From the NCBI GenBank assembly GCA_002428525.1, contig DIWU01000002.1, forward strand, positions 1-64,000: 64,000 nucleotides of DNA. The letters are read 5' to 3'. Shown in pieces: positions 25,880 to 35,491 of the stretch. Both the position numbers and the translations under genes were made by a program. A model generated the notes under the pieces. The model searched no databases. It had not been told where the DNA came from and worked only from the letters and a program-made list of their open reading frames with translations. Position 1 is the stretch's first letter, and each line of letters opens with the position of its first letter. This DNA comes from a bacterium UBP14_UBA6098. Lineage in GTDB: Bacteria > UBP14 > UBA6098.

Positions 25880-27241
25880 ATGGCAAAAGACAAGGTTCGT
25901 TTTGTATGTCAATCCTGCGGGCATATGCATTTGAGGTGGCAGGGCAAGTGTGACGGTTGTGGCGAGTGGAACACGCTGGTCGAGGAGGTGGTTGTCGAGC
26001 GCAAGGAGCCGAATATTAAAAGATATTCGGCACAGCGACCTGTTCCGCTTTCCGAGGTTGGCTCCGAGCATGCCGAACGGATTTCGAGCGGCTATTCCGA
26101 GATCGACCGCGTTTTCGGCGGGGGGATTATGCCGGGGAGTGTGATTCTTGTTGCGGGCGAGCCGGGGATCGGCAAATCGACTCTACTGCTTCAGTCCGCG
26201 GTGGCTATGGCTTTGAACGGCCTGAAGGTTTTATATATTACAGGCGAGGAATCTGCGGGTCAGGTGAAGGTTCGCGCGTTGCGGTTGAGCCGCCAATGCG
26301 AGATCAACCTCGACCTCTTGGCGGAGACCTCCGCGGAGATCGCCGCCGGCTTTGCCATCGATTACAATATTGTCATTGTCGATTCGATTCAGTCCATGGC
26401 CTCGTCCGCGCTGGAGAGCACCCCGGGCAATGTCGCGCAGGTTCGCCAATGCGCCTCGGTTTTCATCGAGGTCGCGAAGAAGCACAACATCCCGATATTT
26501 CTTATCGGCCATGTCACTAAATCCGGTGTTATCGCGGGGCCGAGGGTTCTCGAGCACGCCGTCGATGTCGTCCTGACCTTGGAGGGCGACCGTTTCAGCG
26601 AACTTCGGATCCTGCGCACGAGCAAGAACCGATTCGGCGGCACCGGCGAAATCGGTGTGTTCTCGATGGCCTCCGAGGGTTTGGTCGAGGTGGAAAACCC
26701 CTCCTCGGCGTTCATAAACCATCATAAAGAGCCTGTCCCCGGATCGGTTATCTTCGCCGGTCTCGAGGGCGCGCGCCCTCTATTCGTCGAGATCCAAGCG
26801 TTGGCCTCGCCTACCGCCTACAGCTCGCCGCAGAGGGTTGTTCAGGGGCTCGATCCGCGGCGCTTCATGCTCCTTATGGCAATCCTCGAGCGGAGGGCCG
26901 GATTTCAGCTTTCGAGGCAGGACTTGTTCATCAATGTCGTCGGCGGGGTTTCGCTCGCGGAGAGAACCTCCGATCTCGGGATCGCCCTCGCGGTGGCTTC
27001 GAGCGTTCAGGACATCCCTATATCGCCGAAGATCGCTGTTTTCGGCGAGATCGGCCTGACCGGCGAGCTTCGCTCGACCCCGCGCGCGCTTCCTCGAATC
27101 AAAGAGGCCGCGAGGCTCGGCTTCACAGAGGTCCTGATGCCTTCGATGCAGGGGAAAGTCCCGAAGGTCGAGGGCTTCAAGGTCTCCGGTGTCGAGGACC
27201 TCTTCGGCGCGTTCGCCAACGCCCTCGGGAGAAAAAAATAA
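25880..27241 (+). CDS. radA: DNA repair protein RadA
   Basis: RadA is a hexameric branch-migration helicase of recombination. The 453-residue product has the N-terminal C4 zinc finger (C10, C13, C24, C27), Walker A in GEPGIGKSTLL at about residue 94, Walker B near NIVIVDSIQSM, the RadA-specific KNRFG motif in RTSKNRFGGTGEIGVF, and the Lon-protease-like C-terminal domain (NVVGGVSLAERTSDLGIALAVASS). GAGAGGAAAT precedes the ATG. It is monocistronic, with its own promoter and terminator. Confidence 0.97.
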   Translation: MAKDKVRFVCQSCGHMHLRWQGKCDGCGEWNTLVEEVVVERKEPNIKRYSAQRPVPLSEVGSEHAERISSGYSEIDRVFGGGIMPGSVILVAGEPGIGKSTLLLQSAVAMALNGLKVLYITGEESAGQVKVRALRLSRQCEINLDLLAETSAEIAAGFAIDYNIVIVDSIQSMASSALESTPGNVAQVRQCASVFIEVAKKHNIPIFLIGHVTKSGVIAGPRVLEHAVDVVLTLEGDRFSELRILRTSKNRFGGTGEIGVFSMASEGLVEVENPSSAFINHHKEPVPGSVIFAGLEGARPLFVEIQALASPTAYSSPQRVVQGLDPRRFMLLMAILERRAGFQLSRQDLFINVVGGVSLAERTSDLGIALAVASSVQDIPISPKIAVFGEIGLTGELRSTPRALPRIKEAARLGFTEVLMPSMQGKVPKVEGFKVSGVEDLFGAFANALGRKK

Positions 27242-27262
27242 GGGAGCCCGAAGGCTCCCTTT
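27242..27262. terminator. Bidirectional terminator between radA and the convergent secreted-protein gene
   Basis: GGGAGCC, loop CGAA, GGCTCCC then TTT on the plus strand. On the minus strand the same stem is followed by TTATTTTTTTC, so it can serve both genes. Confidence 0.8.
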
Positions 27263-27287
27263 CGCGTGTGCGTTTTCCCTTCCCCGA

Positions 27288-28187
27288 TTATTTGAGAAAA
27301 ACCATCCTGAAAACCCTGTCGGAACCGGTGAGGCGGTAGAAGTAAACCCCGCAAGGCGCAATCTCGCCGTTTGCGAAACTGCCGTCCCATACTCCACGGC
27401 CATCCTCAATAGCAACCGTATTCACAAGCTTGCCGTCAATCCCGAAGACCTCGACGGAACCGGTGAAATTGCCGCTCGCGCGAATTGTCGTCGCCGCGTT
27501 GAAGGGATTCGGGGCATTGCCGAGAAGCCTGTAATCCTCGACTAAATCCCCGCGGCCGGAGATTCCCGTTGTCGGAAGTATCGAGACATCATCCAACATA
27601 ATGAGCCAATCGTCCTGACTGACATAGCGGAAGGCCACGCGGATTGTGTCTCCGACGAAATCGCTGAGGCTGATAACCGTCTCGTGCCAACCGTTGGGGC
27701 AATCCTCCACCGAGTCGATCATCGCGGTGAATCCTGCGACGGAGGTGTCGCCGGTCGGGGAGACCCAAACTTCGTAATCGTCGAGCCATGTGCCGGAGGT
27801 GTCGATCGATTGAGTCCAGAAACGAAGCTCATAGCTGTTGTTCTGAATAAATACTCTCGGCGTAAGAAGCCAGTCGTTGTTCCGGAGGCTTGTCGAATAG
27901 AGTGTATCATAGTAGCATCCAGCCATGAGCGAGCCGCTGTGCGCGATTTCTGGAGCCATGAAAATCGACCAATAAGTCGATCCGCCGTCAACATTGAGGA
28001 TATACCAATCCAGCAAGCTGTCACCGTCGAAACGGGTATTGAGGCTCGTCGGGATCTCCATGGCCTCCTTGGACGAGGCGTCGAATTCAAAATTCCTGTG
28101 GGCCGGAATCTCGCAATGCCGCATTGTGCCGGCGGAAATAAAGGCCGCCGTCGCCAAGACCGCGAGAATCAGTAGCGTTTTCTTCAT
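27288..28187 (-). CDS. Secreted choice-of-anchor-J-like protein with C-terminal sorting module
   Basis: The 299-residue product has a signal peptide (KKTLLILAVLATAAFISA), then a beta-sandwich with WSIFMAPEIAHSGSLMAGC, NDWLLTPRVFI and VAFRYVSQDDWLIMLDDVSI. This is the pattern of choice-of-anchor J (MAM-like) domains in Bacteroidota and related phyla. The last ~75 residues (LLGNAPNPFNAATTIRAS ... VEVFGIDGKLVNTV ... PCGVYFYRLTG) are a type IX-type or FlgD-like C-terminal module. It is probably exported across the outer membrane. It overlaps the upstream gene by 4 bp. Confidence 0.85.
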   Translation of the reverse strand: MKKTLLILAVLATAAFISAGTMRHCEIPAHRNFEFDASSKEAMEIPTSLNTRFDGDSLLDWYILNVDGGSTYWSIFMAPEIAHSGSLMAGCYYDTLYSTSLRNNDWLLTPRVFIQNNSYELRFWTQSIDTSGTWLDDYEVWVSPTGDTSVAGFTAMIDSVEDCPNGWHETVISLSDFVGDTIRVAFRYVSQDDWLIMLDDVSILPTTGISGRGDLVEDYRLLGNAPNPFNAATTIRASGNFTGSVEVFGIDGKLVNTVAIEDGRGVWDGSFANGEIAPCGVYFYRLTGSDRVFRMVFLK

Positions 28188-28516
28188 TGCTCCTCCTTAG
28201 GTTCATTAAGTAAATCACTGTCGTCGATATCGATAGGCTCTGTCGGGCTGTAGCCCAATCTTCGCCTGAGAAGTTCATTTTCGCGCTGAAGCGCTTCCAG
28301 CTCGCCGCTCAGGTCTTCGATCTCGCGGGATTTGATCCGCCGCAAAACACGGTAAAAGATAGCCAGCGACACGAGCAGGATCAAATATGCCGTTCCGACG
28401 ATAAATTCCTGTTGATAGTTGAGCGTCAGCCCGACAATCAGGCACACTATCAGCGTGACGATTATTGCCGCCCAGAGCACCATTAGCGGATAAGACCTAA
28501 GATTGGGATAAAACAC
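28184..28516 (-). CDS. Small membrane protein with coiled coil
   Basis: The 110-residue product, from GTG 28516, has two hydrophobic helices (about residues 10-32 and 38-58) and then a Leu-heptad coiled coil (IEDLSGELEALQRENELLRRRL), followed by an acidic tail. A shorter start at the internal Met12 is possible. No family is recognised. It overlaps the secreted-protein gene by 4 bp. Confidence 0.55.
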   Translation of the reverse strand: MFYPNLRSYPLMVLWAAIIVTLIVCLIVGLTLNYQQEFIVGTAYLILLVSLAIFYRVLRRIKSREIEDLSGELEALQRENELLRRRLGYSPTEPIDIDDSDLLNEPKEEQ

Positions 28517-28588
28517 ATAATCATATCTTATTAGAATTTAATTCAACTTCATAAAAAAGCAAACAAAAAATCTCATTTTCCTTTATTA

Positions 28589-28616
28589 TTGACAGTCGAT
28601 TTTATCTTGGTATTTT
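28589..28616 (+). promoter_or_regulatory. Promoter of the lptD-like gene
   Basis: TTGACA (28589-28594), a 16-nt spacer and TATTTT (28611-28616). The ATG at 28624 is 7 nt beyond, so the leader is expected to be 0-1 nt. Confidence 0.7.
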
Positions 28617-28623
28617 TAATCCC

Positions 28624-31600
28624 ATGCGAATACTGCGCTATATAGTAGTTTTATTTCTGTGTTTCGGTTCTTTCGGCGCCGATATAGTCCTCGAACACGC
28701 CGACGAGATAGTCACGGACATCTCCGGCGGGGCTATGCGAACTAAGCTCTCCGGCTCGATCCGAATCGTCCACGAAAATAGGAAGATCTCCGCAGGCTTC
28801 GCGACATGGGACAAGGCCGCCGGAAGGCTCAAGTTCATCAATAATGTCGTCCTCGCCGATTCCGCACAGATAATTACTACCGACACGCTTCATTATTTCC
28901 GCGACTCCAAAACAGCGATAGGAAACGGCAATGTTGTCTATTCCCGCAAGGATTCGACGACGGTCGTGTCCGGCGATTTCGGTCGTTACGACGGAATCTC
29001 GGAGTTCCTCGAGACGACAGGCTCGCCGCATCTCACGAATATCGACACGCTTGACGGAACCAAGATCGATCTCGACGCAAAGGCCCTATTCTTCAATATC
29101 CGCGCGGATATGTGTGTCGCGGTCGATTCCGTTCGTATCCGAATCCAGCCGAAGGACACCCTCGAGAAGGCGATCTTTCTGACCTGCGACTCTTTGGTTT
29201 TCTATCCCTCCCGCGACGAGGTCTATGCCTTCGGCGGTGTTGTGGTGGTTCAGGGCGGAACCCGCGTGGTTTGCGAAAGCGCTTCCTATTTCCGCGTCGC
29301 CGGCCGAATGAAACTCTCCGGCGAACCGGTTGTCACCGAGGGCACAAATCGCCTCGAGGGCGCGGAGATGACAATCGAGCTTAAAAAGGACGAGATCAAG
29401 CGGATTATCGTCGAGGGCGCGCCCGAGCGGGGCATCGAACCGATGGGCTTCTGGCGCCCGCCCGAGGATTCGCTCGGTCTCGTTCCGCAGAGCAGGTTCA
29501 CCGCAAAACAGATGCTTTTCGAGCTGGAACAGGGCAAGGTCAAGCTCGCCCACCTCGTCAGACAGGCCAACGTCGAATACCATCCAATGCCGGAAAATCC
29601 CCGCAAACGAGAATCGAATATCACCATCGGGGACAGCATCGCCGTGTGGTTCGGAGAGGACAAATTCGACAGCATCGAGGTTCACTCCGGAGTTAGCGGT
29701 GTCCTCATCTCACAGGATGCCCGAACCGACAGCCAGACAGTCGTCGGCTCCGCGGATTCGCTTCGATACAGCGGCGATTTCCTCGCCCTCTCCCGACTAA
29801 ACGAGACTGTCTCTGTGAAGGGCAACGCCGAGCTTAAAAACAGCGATATGTCGCTCTCAGCGGGCAGTGTCGTTTACGAGGTTAAAAGAAAGATCCTCAC
29901 CGCGAACCCAATCCAAGACGGCGACTCGCTCATCGGAATGCCGGTGCTTTCCGAAAAGGGCCAGACGATGACAGGCAAAAAGATTACCTACAATGTTGAC
30001 ACCGGCCGCGGGCGCATGGTCGCCGCAAGCACCGCCTTCGATATGGGTTTCTTCAAGGGCGGCGTCGTGCACAAGGCGCAAGGCGAGACGCTCTATGTCG
30101 CCAACTCCGAGTTCGTCCCCTGCGAATGCGAGACCGCGCTCACTCATTTATGGAGCGACCGGCTCAAGCTAATTCCAAAGGAGAAGGCCGTCGCCCGCAA
30201 TATAATATTGTATATCGGCCGTTTGCCGGTTATCGCCATTCCGTTCTTCGTCTTTCCCGTCCAATCGGGTCGGCGCTCGGGGCTTCTCACCTTCGATGTC
30301 GGTCAGTTCCAGCGCGGCGACAGGTTCGTCCGAAATATCGGCTACTATTGGGCGCCAAGCGACTATTGGGATCTCCGCGCCGCTTTCGATTTCGACGAGG
30401 GCAAGGGACTCGTTTTCAAGGCCGGCGGGCAATACGCAGTCCGATATAAGCTCAATGGTAATCTCTCGACAACCTATGAAATTCAGCGCAAAAACGAGTT
30501 TCTCCAAAGCTCCGGCGCGAATCGATGGAGCCTCTCGGGAAGCCATCAGCAAAACCTTTGGCCGCGAGGAACTTTGACCGCACGCGCCAATTTCGTCAGC
30601 GACAAGGAATTCCTCGACGACTCGAACCTCGATCCGCAGGAGCGTATGCAACGGAACCTCTCCTCCAGCGCGGGATTTTCCCAAAGCTTCGATTGGGGGA
30701 ACTTGTCCTTGAGCCTCGAGCGCAACGAGAACCTCGAGACCGAACTTATAACGAGCAGTGTCCCGAAACTGAGGGTCAGCCGATACACGCGGCCGATCTT
30801 CCCCGCCGAGAACGAATATAACAGTAAGTTCTACAACAAGCTCTCGCTCGCTGTTAGCGGCTATTCGGTATTTTACCGCGAATCGGACACGCTCGGTTCC
30901 GAGGAGCATTTTGGCCTGCTCAGCGACCCGGCGCTCACTCTGCCCTTCTCCCTCGGGCCGTATTTGACATTGAACCCAAGGCTCTCCGGCAATTTCGTCG
31001 CAATCGATCGAGGCAAAGACGGCGCCGCATGGCCGACGAGATTCACCTATAACACCGGACTCGACGCGAACACCAATATTTACGGCAGAATCCCGCTGGC
31101 CGGCCTTTTGGGCCTGAAGACTCTCAAGCACGATTTATCTCCGAAGCTCGGCCTCCAATGGACACCGGAATTCGAGAGCGCGGATAACTTCTACTCCTTC
31201 GCCGGAATCTATGCCTCCGGCGGTTCCGAGGCCCTGAGCGGAACCTACTCGCTGACTCAAGATTTCGGCCTGACGCTCTCGCCGGACTCCTTGGGCAATG
31301 AAAAGGATATTCGCCTCGCGACTGTGACGACCTCGTCCGGCTACAATTTCCTCTCCGAGACGCGCAAGATGTCCGACCTTCGAACGAGCATTCGAACCTC
31401 TCCCGCGAGCTGGCTCTCGATGACCGCAGGCTTTGCGCACTCATTCTATCCCGAGACCGGTGACGAGATATCCACACTGCGCCTTCTGTCGCGCGAGATA
31501 ACCACGAACCTGTCTTGGCGCGGCAACCTGACCTTCGGCGACTCGATCCGTCCGGTGAAACGGGATTTCAAGGCCAACATCTCTCATTACATCTCCGACA

Positions 31601-31875
31601 GAATCTCCGGAGGCGCGGTCTCTGTGACGCATTGGGTCAAGGGCGAGCTGGAACTCAATATCACCGAAAATTGGCGAATCCGCTATTCGCAGTATTATGA
31701 CATCGACAACGCAAAAAAGGTGAGCGACGAGATTCGTATTTGGCGCGATATTGGCTGTTGGGAGGGGACATTTGTGTGGGTTCCCTCGGGCTATCGGCAG
31801 GGTTGGTATTTCAAGATCAATATAAAAAAACTGCCCGATATCAAGGTCGAGGGGACGCGCGGAAATGTGCGCTAA
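28624..31875 (+). CDS. lptD: LptD/OstA-like LPS-assembly outer-membrane protein
   Basis: The 1,083-residue product has a signal peptide (IVVLFLCFGSFGA). An OstA-like N-terminal domain (about residues 20-320) is built from repeating beta-jellyroll units: LEHADEIVTDISGGAMRTKLSGSIRIVHE, then VVYSRKDSTTVVSGDFGRYDG and later copies. The second half is a large barrel, with the LptD signature region LPVIAIPFFVFPVQSGRRSGLL at about residues 535-555. LptD inserts LPS into the outer leaflet. The protein is longer than E. coli LptD (784) because the N-domain is extended. There is no ribosome-binding site; the transcript appears leaderless. Confidence 0.88.
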   Translation: MRILRYIVVLFLCFGSFGADIVLEHADEIVTDISGGAMRTKLSGSIRIVHENRKISAGFATWDKAAGRLKFINNVVLADSAQIITTDTLHYFRDSKTAIGNGNVVYSRKDSTTVVSGDFGRYDGISEFLETTGSPHLTNIDTLDGTKIDLDAKALFFNIRADMCVAVDSVRIRIQPKDTLEKAIFLTCDSLVFYPSRDEVYAFGGVVVVQGGTRVVCESASYFRVAGRMKLSGEPVVTEGTNRLEGAEMTIELKKDEIKRIIVEGAPERGIEPMGFWRPPEDSLGLVPQSRFTAKQMLFELEQGKVKLAHLVRQANVEYHPMPENPRKRESNITIGDSIAVWFGEDKFDSIEVHSGVSGVLISQDARTDSQTVVGSADSLRYSGDFLALSRLNETVSVKGNAELKNSDMSLSAGSVVYEVKRKILTANPIQDGDSLIGMPVLSEKGQTMTGKKITYNVDTGRGRMVAASTAFDMGFFKGGVVHKAQGETLYVANSEFVPCECETALTHLWSDRLKLIPKEKAVARNIILYIGRLPVIAIPFFVFPVQSGRRSGLLTFDVGQFQRGDRFVRNIGYYWAPSDYWDLRAAFDFDEGKGLVFKAGGQYAVRYKLNGNLSTTYEIQRKNEFLQSSGANRWSLSGSHQQNLWPRGTLTARANFVSDKEFLDDSNLDPQERMQRNLSSSAGFSQSFDWGNLSLSLERNENLETELITSSVPKLRVSRYTRPIFPAENEYNSKFYNKLSLAVSGYSVFYRESDTLGSEEHFGLLSDPALTLPFSLGPYLTLNPRLSGNFVAIDRGKDGAAWPTRFTYNTGLDANTNIYGRIPLAGLLGLKTLKHDLSPKLGLQWTPEFESADNFYSFAGIYASGGSEALSGTYSLTQDFGLTLSPDSLGNEKDIRLATVTTSSGYNFLSETRKMSDLRTSIRTSPASWLSMTAGFAHSFYPETGDEISTLRLLSREITTNLSWRGNLTFGDSIRPVKRDFKANISHYISDRISGGAVSVTHWVKGELELNITENWRIRYSQYYDIDNAKKVSDEIRIWRDIGCWEGTFVWVPSGYRQGWYFKINIKKLPDIKVEGTRGNVR

Positions 31876-32196
31876 AAAAATCTAAAAATTTTTGCTCGAA
31901 CGCAAGCGGGCTATAAATCTGCGTTGAGAAGTCTATCCTCAAACGCAATAAATACATCTATCACAATATATATCAACACATTACAATGTGTTGATAACCT
32001 TTATGTTAATGTCATAATTGCCTTCTTATTCAATATAAAATGTCCTCGAAGCGCCCATTTGTTTGAAAAAAAAATATTTAAAAATATTAAAATAGCTTGA
32101 CAAACCCAAAAACGAGTCTTAACTTCACTTGCAGATAGTTGAAAACTGCGGGTTTGAGGTGAATCGACCCGTAAAAAACAAACAAAGGAGGCAGAA
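31876..32196 (+). other. A/T-rich gene-free region upstream of HU
   Basis: This 321-bp region is very A/T-rich. It contains an inverted repeat around ACACATTACAATGTGT near 31976 and the HU promoter at 32097-32125. I see no gene or RNA. HU genes often have A/T-rich regulated upstream regions. Confidence 0.5.
32097..32125 (+). promoter_or_regulatory. Promoter of the HU gene
   Basis: TTGACA (32097-32102), a 17-nt spacer and TAACTT (32120-32125), about 70 bp before the ATG at 32197 and preceding AAAGGAGG. Confidence 0.7.
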
Positions 32197-32469
32197 ATGA
32201 CAAAAGACGAATTCGTGGCCAAAGTAGCCGGCCAGACTGGAATGAGCAAGACTCAAGTCAACAAGACTCTCAAGGCCACCCTCGAAACGATCACCGAGAC
32301 CCTCAAGAAGGGCGACAAGATCAGCTTCGTCGGCTTCGGAACATTCTCGACGAGCAAGAGGGCAAAGAGAATCGGCCGCAACCCGCTTTCCGGCGAAAAG
32401 ATCAACATCCCCGCCACCAAGGTTGCGAAGTTCAAGGCTGGTAAGAACCTCAAAACATCCATCAAGTAA
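32197..32469 (+). CDS. HU-family DNA-binding protein
   Basis: The 90-residue product matches HU/IHF: MTKDEFVAKVAGQTGMSKTQVNKTLKATLETI helices, the KGDKISFVGFGTFSTSKRAKRIGRNPLSGEKI beta arm and the IPATKVAKFKAGKNLK C-terminus. The FGTFxxxxRxxRxGRNP signature is complete with the intercalating Pro. A good promoter and AAAGGAGG lie upstream and a strong terminator downstream, so it is a single-gene unit. HU versus IHF subunit cannot be separated; a monogenic homodimeric HU is the simplest reading. Confidence 0.95.
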   Translation: MTKDEFVAKVAGQTGMSKTQVNKTLKATLETITETLKKGDKISFVGFGTFSTSKRAKRIGRNPLSGEKINIPATKVAKFKAGKNLKTSIK

Positions 32470-32492
32470 TTTAGGTTACTTAATCAGGATAA

Positions 32493-32520
32493 AAAGGCGG
32501 CCGTTCAGCCGCCTTTTTTT
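32493..32520 (+). terminator. Terminator of the HU gene
   Basis: GGCGGC, loop CGTTCA, GCCGCC and seven T. Confidence 0.9.
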
Positions 32521-32576
32521 ATTTGGGCATGCTCAGTGCTTTTCTCAAAATATCCACTCGGACGGTCAAATGATTA

Positions 32577-32604
32577 TTGACTTATCGAGCTGAAGCTATA
32601 TTTT
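32577..32604 (+). promoter_or_regulatory. Candidate promoter of the cysteine desulfurase gene
   Basis: TTGACT (32577-32582), a 16-nt spacer and TATTTT (32599-32604). AGGAGGA precedes the ATG at 32632. Confidence 0.45.
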
Positions 32605-32631
32605 ATAGACAATAATCTTTAGGAGGAAAAA

Positions 32632-33789
32632 ATGAGAAAAGTATATCTCGATCATGCGGCCACAACCCCCGTCCGGCCGGAGGTCTTCGAGGCTATGGAG
32701 CCTTATTTCGTCGAGCAGTTCGGCAACCCCTCGAGCCTGCACCAATTCGGAAGGTGGAACCGCGCCGCAGTCGAGGAGGCGCGCGACAGGATAGCGAGGC
32801 TTCTCGGCGTCGCGCCGGAGGAGATCTATTTCACCTCGGGCGGCACCGAAAGCGACAACCTCGTGATCAAGGGCATCGGCTTTAAGAACCTCGACAAACG
32901 CGGCCATTTTATCACCTCGAAGATCGAGCACAAGGCCGTTATCGAGACGATTGCCTTCATGGAAAAGATCGGCTTCACCGCGACCTACCTCGATGTCGAT
33001 CAGTTCGGCCTCGTCTCGCCGGACGATCTTAAGAAGGCGATACGCGACGACACGCTTCTCGTCTCGATTATGGCCGCCAATAATGAGGTTGGCACGATCG
33101 AGCCTATCGAGGAGTTGGCGAGGGTCGCCCATGAGCGCGGAGTGCCCTTTCATACAGATGCGGTTCAGGTCTTCGGGAAGATGCCGGTCGATCTGAATGC
33201 CATGGGCATCGACTTCGCCGCGGCCAGCGCTCACAAATTCTACGGCCCCAAAGGCACCGGATTCTGCTATATCAAGCGCGAACACAAATCGAAGATTACA
33301 CCGCTGATCCATGGCGGAAGCCAAGAGCGCGGCCTTCGCGCCGGCACCGACAATGTTCCGGGGATTATCGGCACCGCAAAAGCGCTCGAGCTTGCACTCG
33401 CGGAGCTCGACACCGAGTCGGTTCGTATAAAGCGCCTCGCGGATATGCTACTGAACGGCCTCACGGACGCCCTCGACGGCGTTCTCCTCAACGGCCACCC
33501 GACGAACCGTCTGTCTTGCCTCATGAACCTCAGCTTCGACAAGGTGGAGGGCGAGAGCGTGCTTTTGTCGCTCGATATGCAGGGAATCGCGCTCAGTAGC
33601 GGCTCGGCTTGTTCGAGCGCGAGCCTTCAGGCAAGCCATGTCCTCGAGGCCATGGGTTGTGATCCGCTTAGAGCGCACAGTTGTATTCGCTTCTCGCTCG
33701 GCCGGGGAAACACCGAAGAGGATATCGAGTATGTCCTCCGCGTTGTTCCGCCGATAATCGAGCGGCTTCGGAGCGTCAGTGTTCTGTAG
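32632..33789 (+). CDS. Cysteine desulfurase (NifS/IscS type)
   Basis: The enzyme removes sulfur from cysteine for Fe-S cluster and thio-cofactor synthesis. The 385-residue product is PLP-dependent, fold type I: HAATTPVRPEV at the start, TSGGTESDN, and Lys202 in SAHKFYGPKG as the PLP Schiff-base residue. The active-site Cys327 is in SSGSACSSAS. The SACSS spacing with a long loop is of the NifS/IscS (group I) type. No iscU, thiI or mnmA lies adjacent, so the partner cannot be told. The next gene begins 12 bp downstream. Confidence 0.94.
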   Translation: MRKVYLDHAATTPVRPEVFEAMEPYFVEQFGNPSSLHQFGRWNRAAVEEARDRIARLLGVAPEEIYFTSGGTESDNLVIKGIGFKNLDKRGHFITSKIEHKAVIETIAFMEKIGFTATYLDVDQFGLVSPDDLKKAIRDDTLLVSIMAANNEVGTIEPIEELARVAHERGVPFHTDAVQVFGKMPVDLNAMGIDFAAASAHKFYGPKGTGFCYIKREHKSKITPLIHGGSQERGLRAGTDNVPGIIGTAKALELALAELDTESVRIKRLADMLLNGLTDALDGVLLNGHPTNRLSCLMNLSFDKVEGESVLLSLDMQGIALSSGSACSSASLQASHVLEAMGCDPLRAHSCIRFSLGRGNTEEDIEYVLRVVPPIIERLRSVSVL

Positions 33790-33801
33790 GTTCAAGTCGA
33801 A

Positions 33802-35373
33802 ATGAGGCGGTATCTTCTACCGGCGCTTTTCGCAGGGTTTCTTCTTTTTTCCTGCGCGAGGATTCAAGCCCCGCCCGGAGGGCCGGAGGATAAGTCCCCG
33901 CCGCAAATAGTCTCGATAACCCCCGAGCCGAACGGCCTCTTTGTCCCGCTCGATAGCGAGATTGAGATCGGTTTCAACGAGTATATCAAGCCCGTTAAAA
34001 ACGGCGCGGTCATATTGCCGTCGCTCGAGGGCGCCGAGGCGGTTGTTAAAGGCAAACGCATTGCAATAAAGTATAAAGGCCGCCTCGAGCCGAACACAAC
34101 CTACCGCGTCTCGATCGCCTCGCGAATAAGCGACTATCGCAACAACAGAATCGCCGGCTCCGAGGGCTTCGCCTTCAGCACCGGAGATTTTATCGATTCG
34201 CTCGAGATTCGCGGGCATGTCTTTTCAGCGGAACTGACCCCCGCGGCCGATATTCGCGTCGAGGCCTTTAAGAAGGGTGTTTCACCTCAATCGCCCTTCG
34301 CTGTTGCATGGACCGGCGCGGACGGCGGATTCATCCTGCGAAATCTCCCGAGCGACGAATTCCTCATTCGGGCCTACAGCGACCAAAACAGCAACGCCCG
34401 TCCCGACCACGGCGAGGAATTCGCAATCGCGCCCGAATATATCTCCGCCGGCCAAAACCCCGAATGGGCTTTCATCTGCGCAAAAATGGACACTATTCCC
34501 CCGCGGCTTATGTCCGCTGTCGCCGAGAATGCTTATGTAATAAAGCTCCGTTTCTCGGAGGATGTTTCGATCGCGAAGGGCTTAGCCCGATTCTCCGATT
34601 CGGGCGCGGAGCTTGGCCTTTTGCCGGATATGGACTCCCGAAGGGGCGCATTCTTATTGCTCGATAAGGCGATTCCGGCCGGCGAGACCAAATTCGAGCT
34701 TCTCGGATTGCGCGATCTCGCGGGGAACGAGCTTGTTCGAGAGGATTTCACCGTTTTGGCTTCGGCCTTCGAGCCGGACACAGCGGTGCCGAGCCTTTCA
34801 TATCGCAAAGAGCCTCTGCGCCCAGACCAGCCCCTCGTTGTGAATGTCGATCGCCCTCTTGTTTTCGCCTCGATTATTGTTGCAGATTCAACGGGCAAGG
34901 CCGTCCCCGGTCGGGTTGAGCTTGTATTGCCCTATTGGATTGCCTTCGAGCCGGAGGGCCTTTGGCCGGCCCGAAGCGACCTCGTCTGGAGGCTCGACTC
35001 TTGTATTTTGTCGGGAGGCGAACACCTAACGGACTCGACCCGCTATCGGCTCGGATTAATCGACCGATCAAAATTCGGAACCCTCGAGGTGACGCATAGT
35101 TTGACAGCGGTGAATCCCATGATATTAGCTTATTCTGTGGACAATAAAGACTTTTCGAAAATTCTCGAGCGCCGCGGCGAAAAATTCGTCGGCGATTTCC
35201 TGCCGGAGGGCGGCTATTTCCTGCTCCTCTTCGACGATCTTAATGCAGATTCGGTCTTAAACAGGGGCTTTGCCGATCCCCTCTCTCTCTCGGAACCGGC
35301 CTATTTCGCTCCGGACACGGTCCGAGTTAGGGGCCTCTGGACAACCGAATTCGAGCTGAGGGTAAGGCGTTAG
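33802..35373 (+). CDS. Ig-like (Big_5) lipoprotein
   Basis: The 523-residue product has a lipoprotein signal (LLPALFAGFLLFSCAR) and then the phrase IQAPPGGPEDKSPPQIVS, which recurs in Bacteroidota-type Big_5 proteins. The Big_5 (SbsA-like) Ig domain covers about residues 30-125 (PEPNGLFVPLDSEIEIGFNEYIKP ... LEPNTTYRVSI). A carboxypeptidase-regulatory-like segment follows at about 135-205 (IRGHVFSAELTPAADIRVEAFKKG ... DGGFILRNLPSDEFLIRAYSD). It is probably anchored in the outer membrane. It follows the desulfurase by 12 bp but has no obvious link to it. Confidence 0.85.
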   Translation: MRRYLLPALFAGFLLFSCARIQAPPGGPEDKSPPQIVSITPEPNGLFVPLDSEIEIGFNEYIKPVKNGAVILPSLEGAEAVVKGKRIAIKYKGRLEPNTTYRVSIASRISDYRNNRIAGSEGFAFSTGDFIDSLEIRGHVFSAELTPAADIRVEAFKKGVSPQSPFAVAWTGADGGFILRNLPSDEFLIRAYSDQNSNARPDHGEEFAIAPEYISAGQNPEWAFICAKMDTIPPRLMSAVAENAYVIKLRFSEDVSIAKGLARFSDSGAELGLLPDMDSRRGAFLLLDKAIPAGETKFELLGLRDLAGNELVREDFTVLASAFEPDTAVPSLSYRKEPLRPDQPLVVNVDRPLVFASIIVADSTGKAVPGRVELVLPYWIAFEPEGLWPARSDLVWRLDSCILSGGEHLTDSTRYRLGLIDRSKFGTLEVTHSLTAVNPMILAYSVDNKDFSKILERRGEKFVGDFLPEGGYFLLLFDDLNADSVLNRGFADPLSLSEPAYFAPDTVRVRGLWTTEFELRVRR

Positions 35374-35425
35374 CCAACTTTTCCCCGATTAAAACCCCTA
35401 AAAACTCAGAATCGCAATATTTTTC

Positions 35426-35453
35426 TTGCATTCTAATCTTTTAAAGTTAATTT
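35426..35453 (+). promoter_or_regulatory. Promoter of the rimP-nusA-infB operon
   Basis: TTGCAT (35426-35431), a 16-nt spacer and TAATTT (35448-35453), 38 bp before the GTG start of rimP. Confidence 0.55.
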
Positions 35454-35491
35454 TATTAGATTATTCGAGTAATAACGAATAGGTCATTGCT

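Noticed and set aside
30169..31131. Minus-strand open frame of 320 codons inside lptD
   Set aside because: It lies antisense to a clear lptD coding region, with no recognisable domain.
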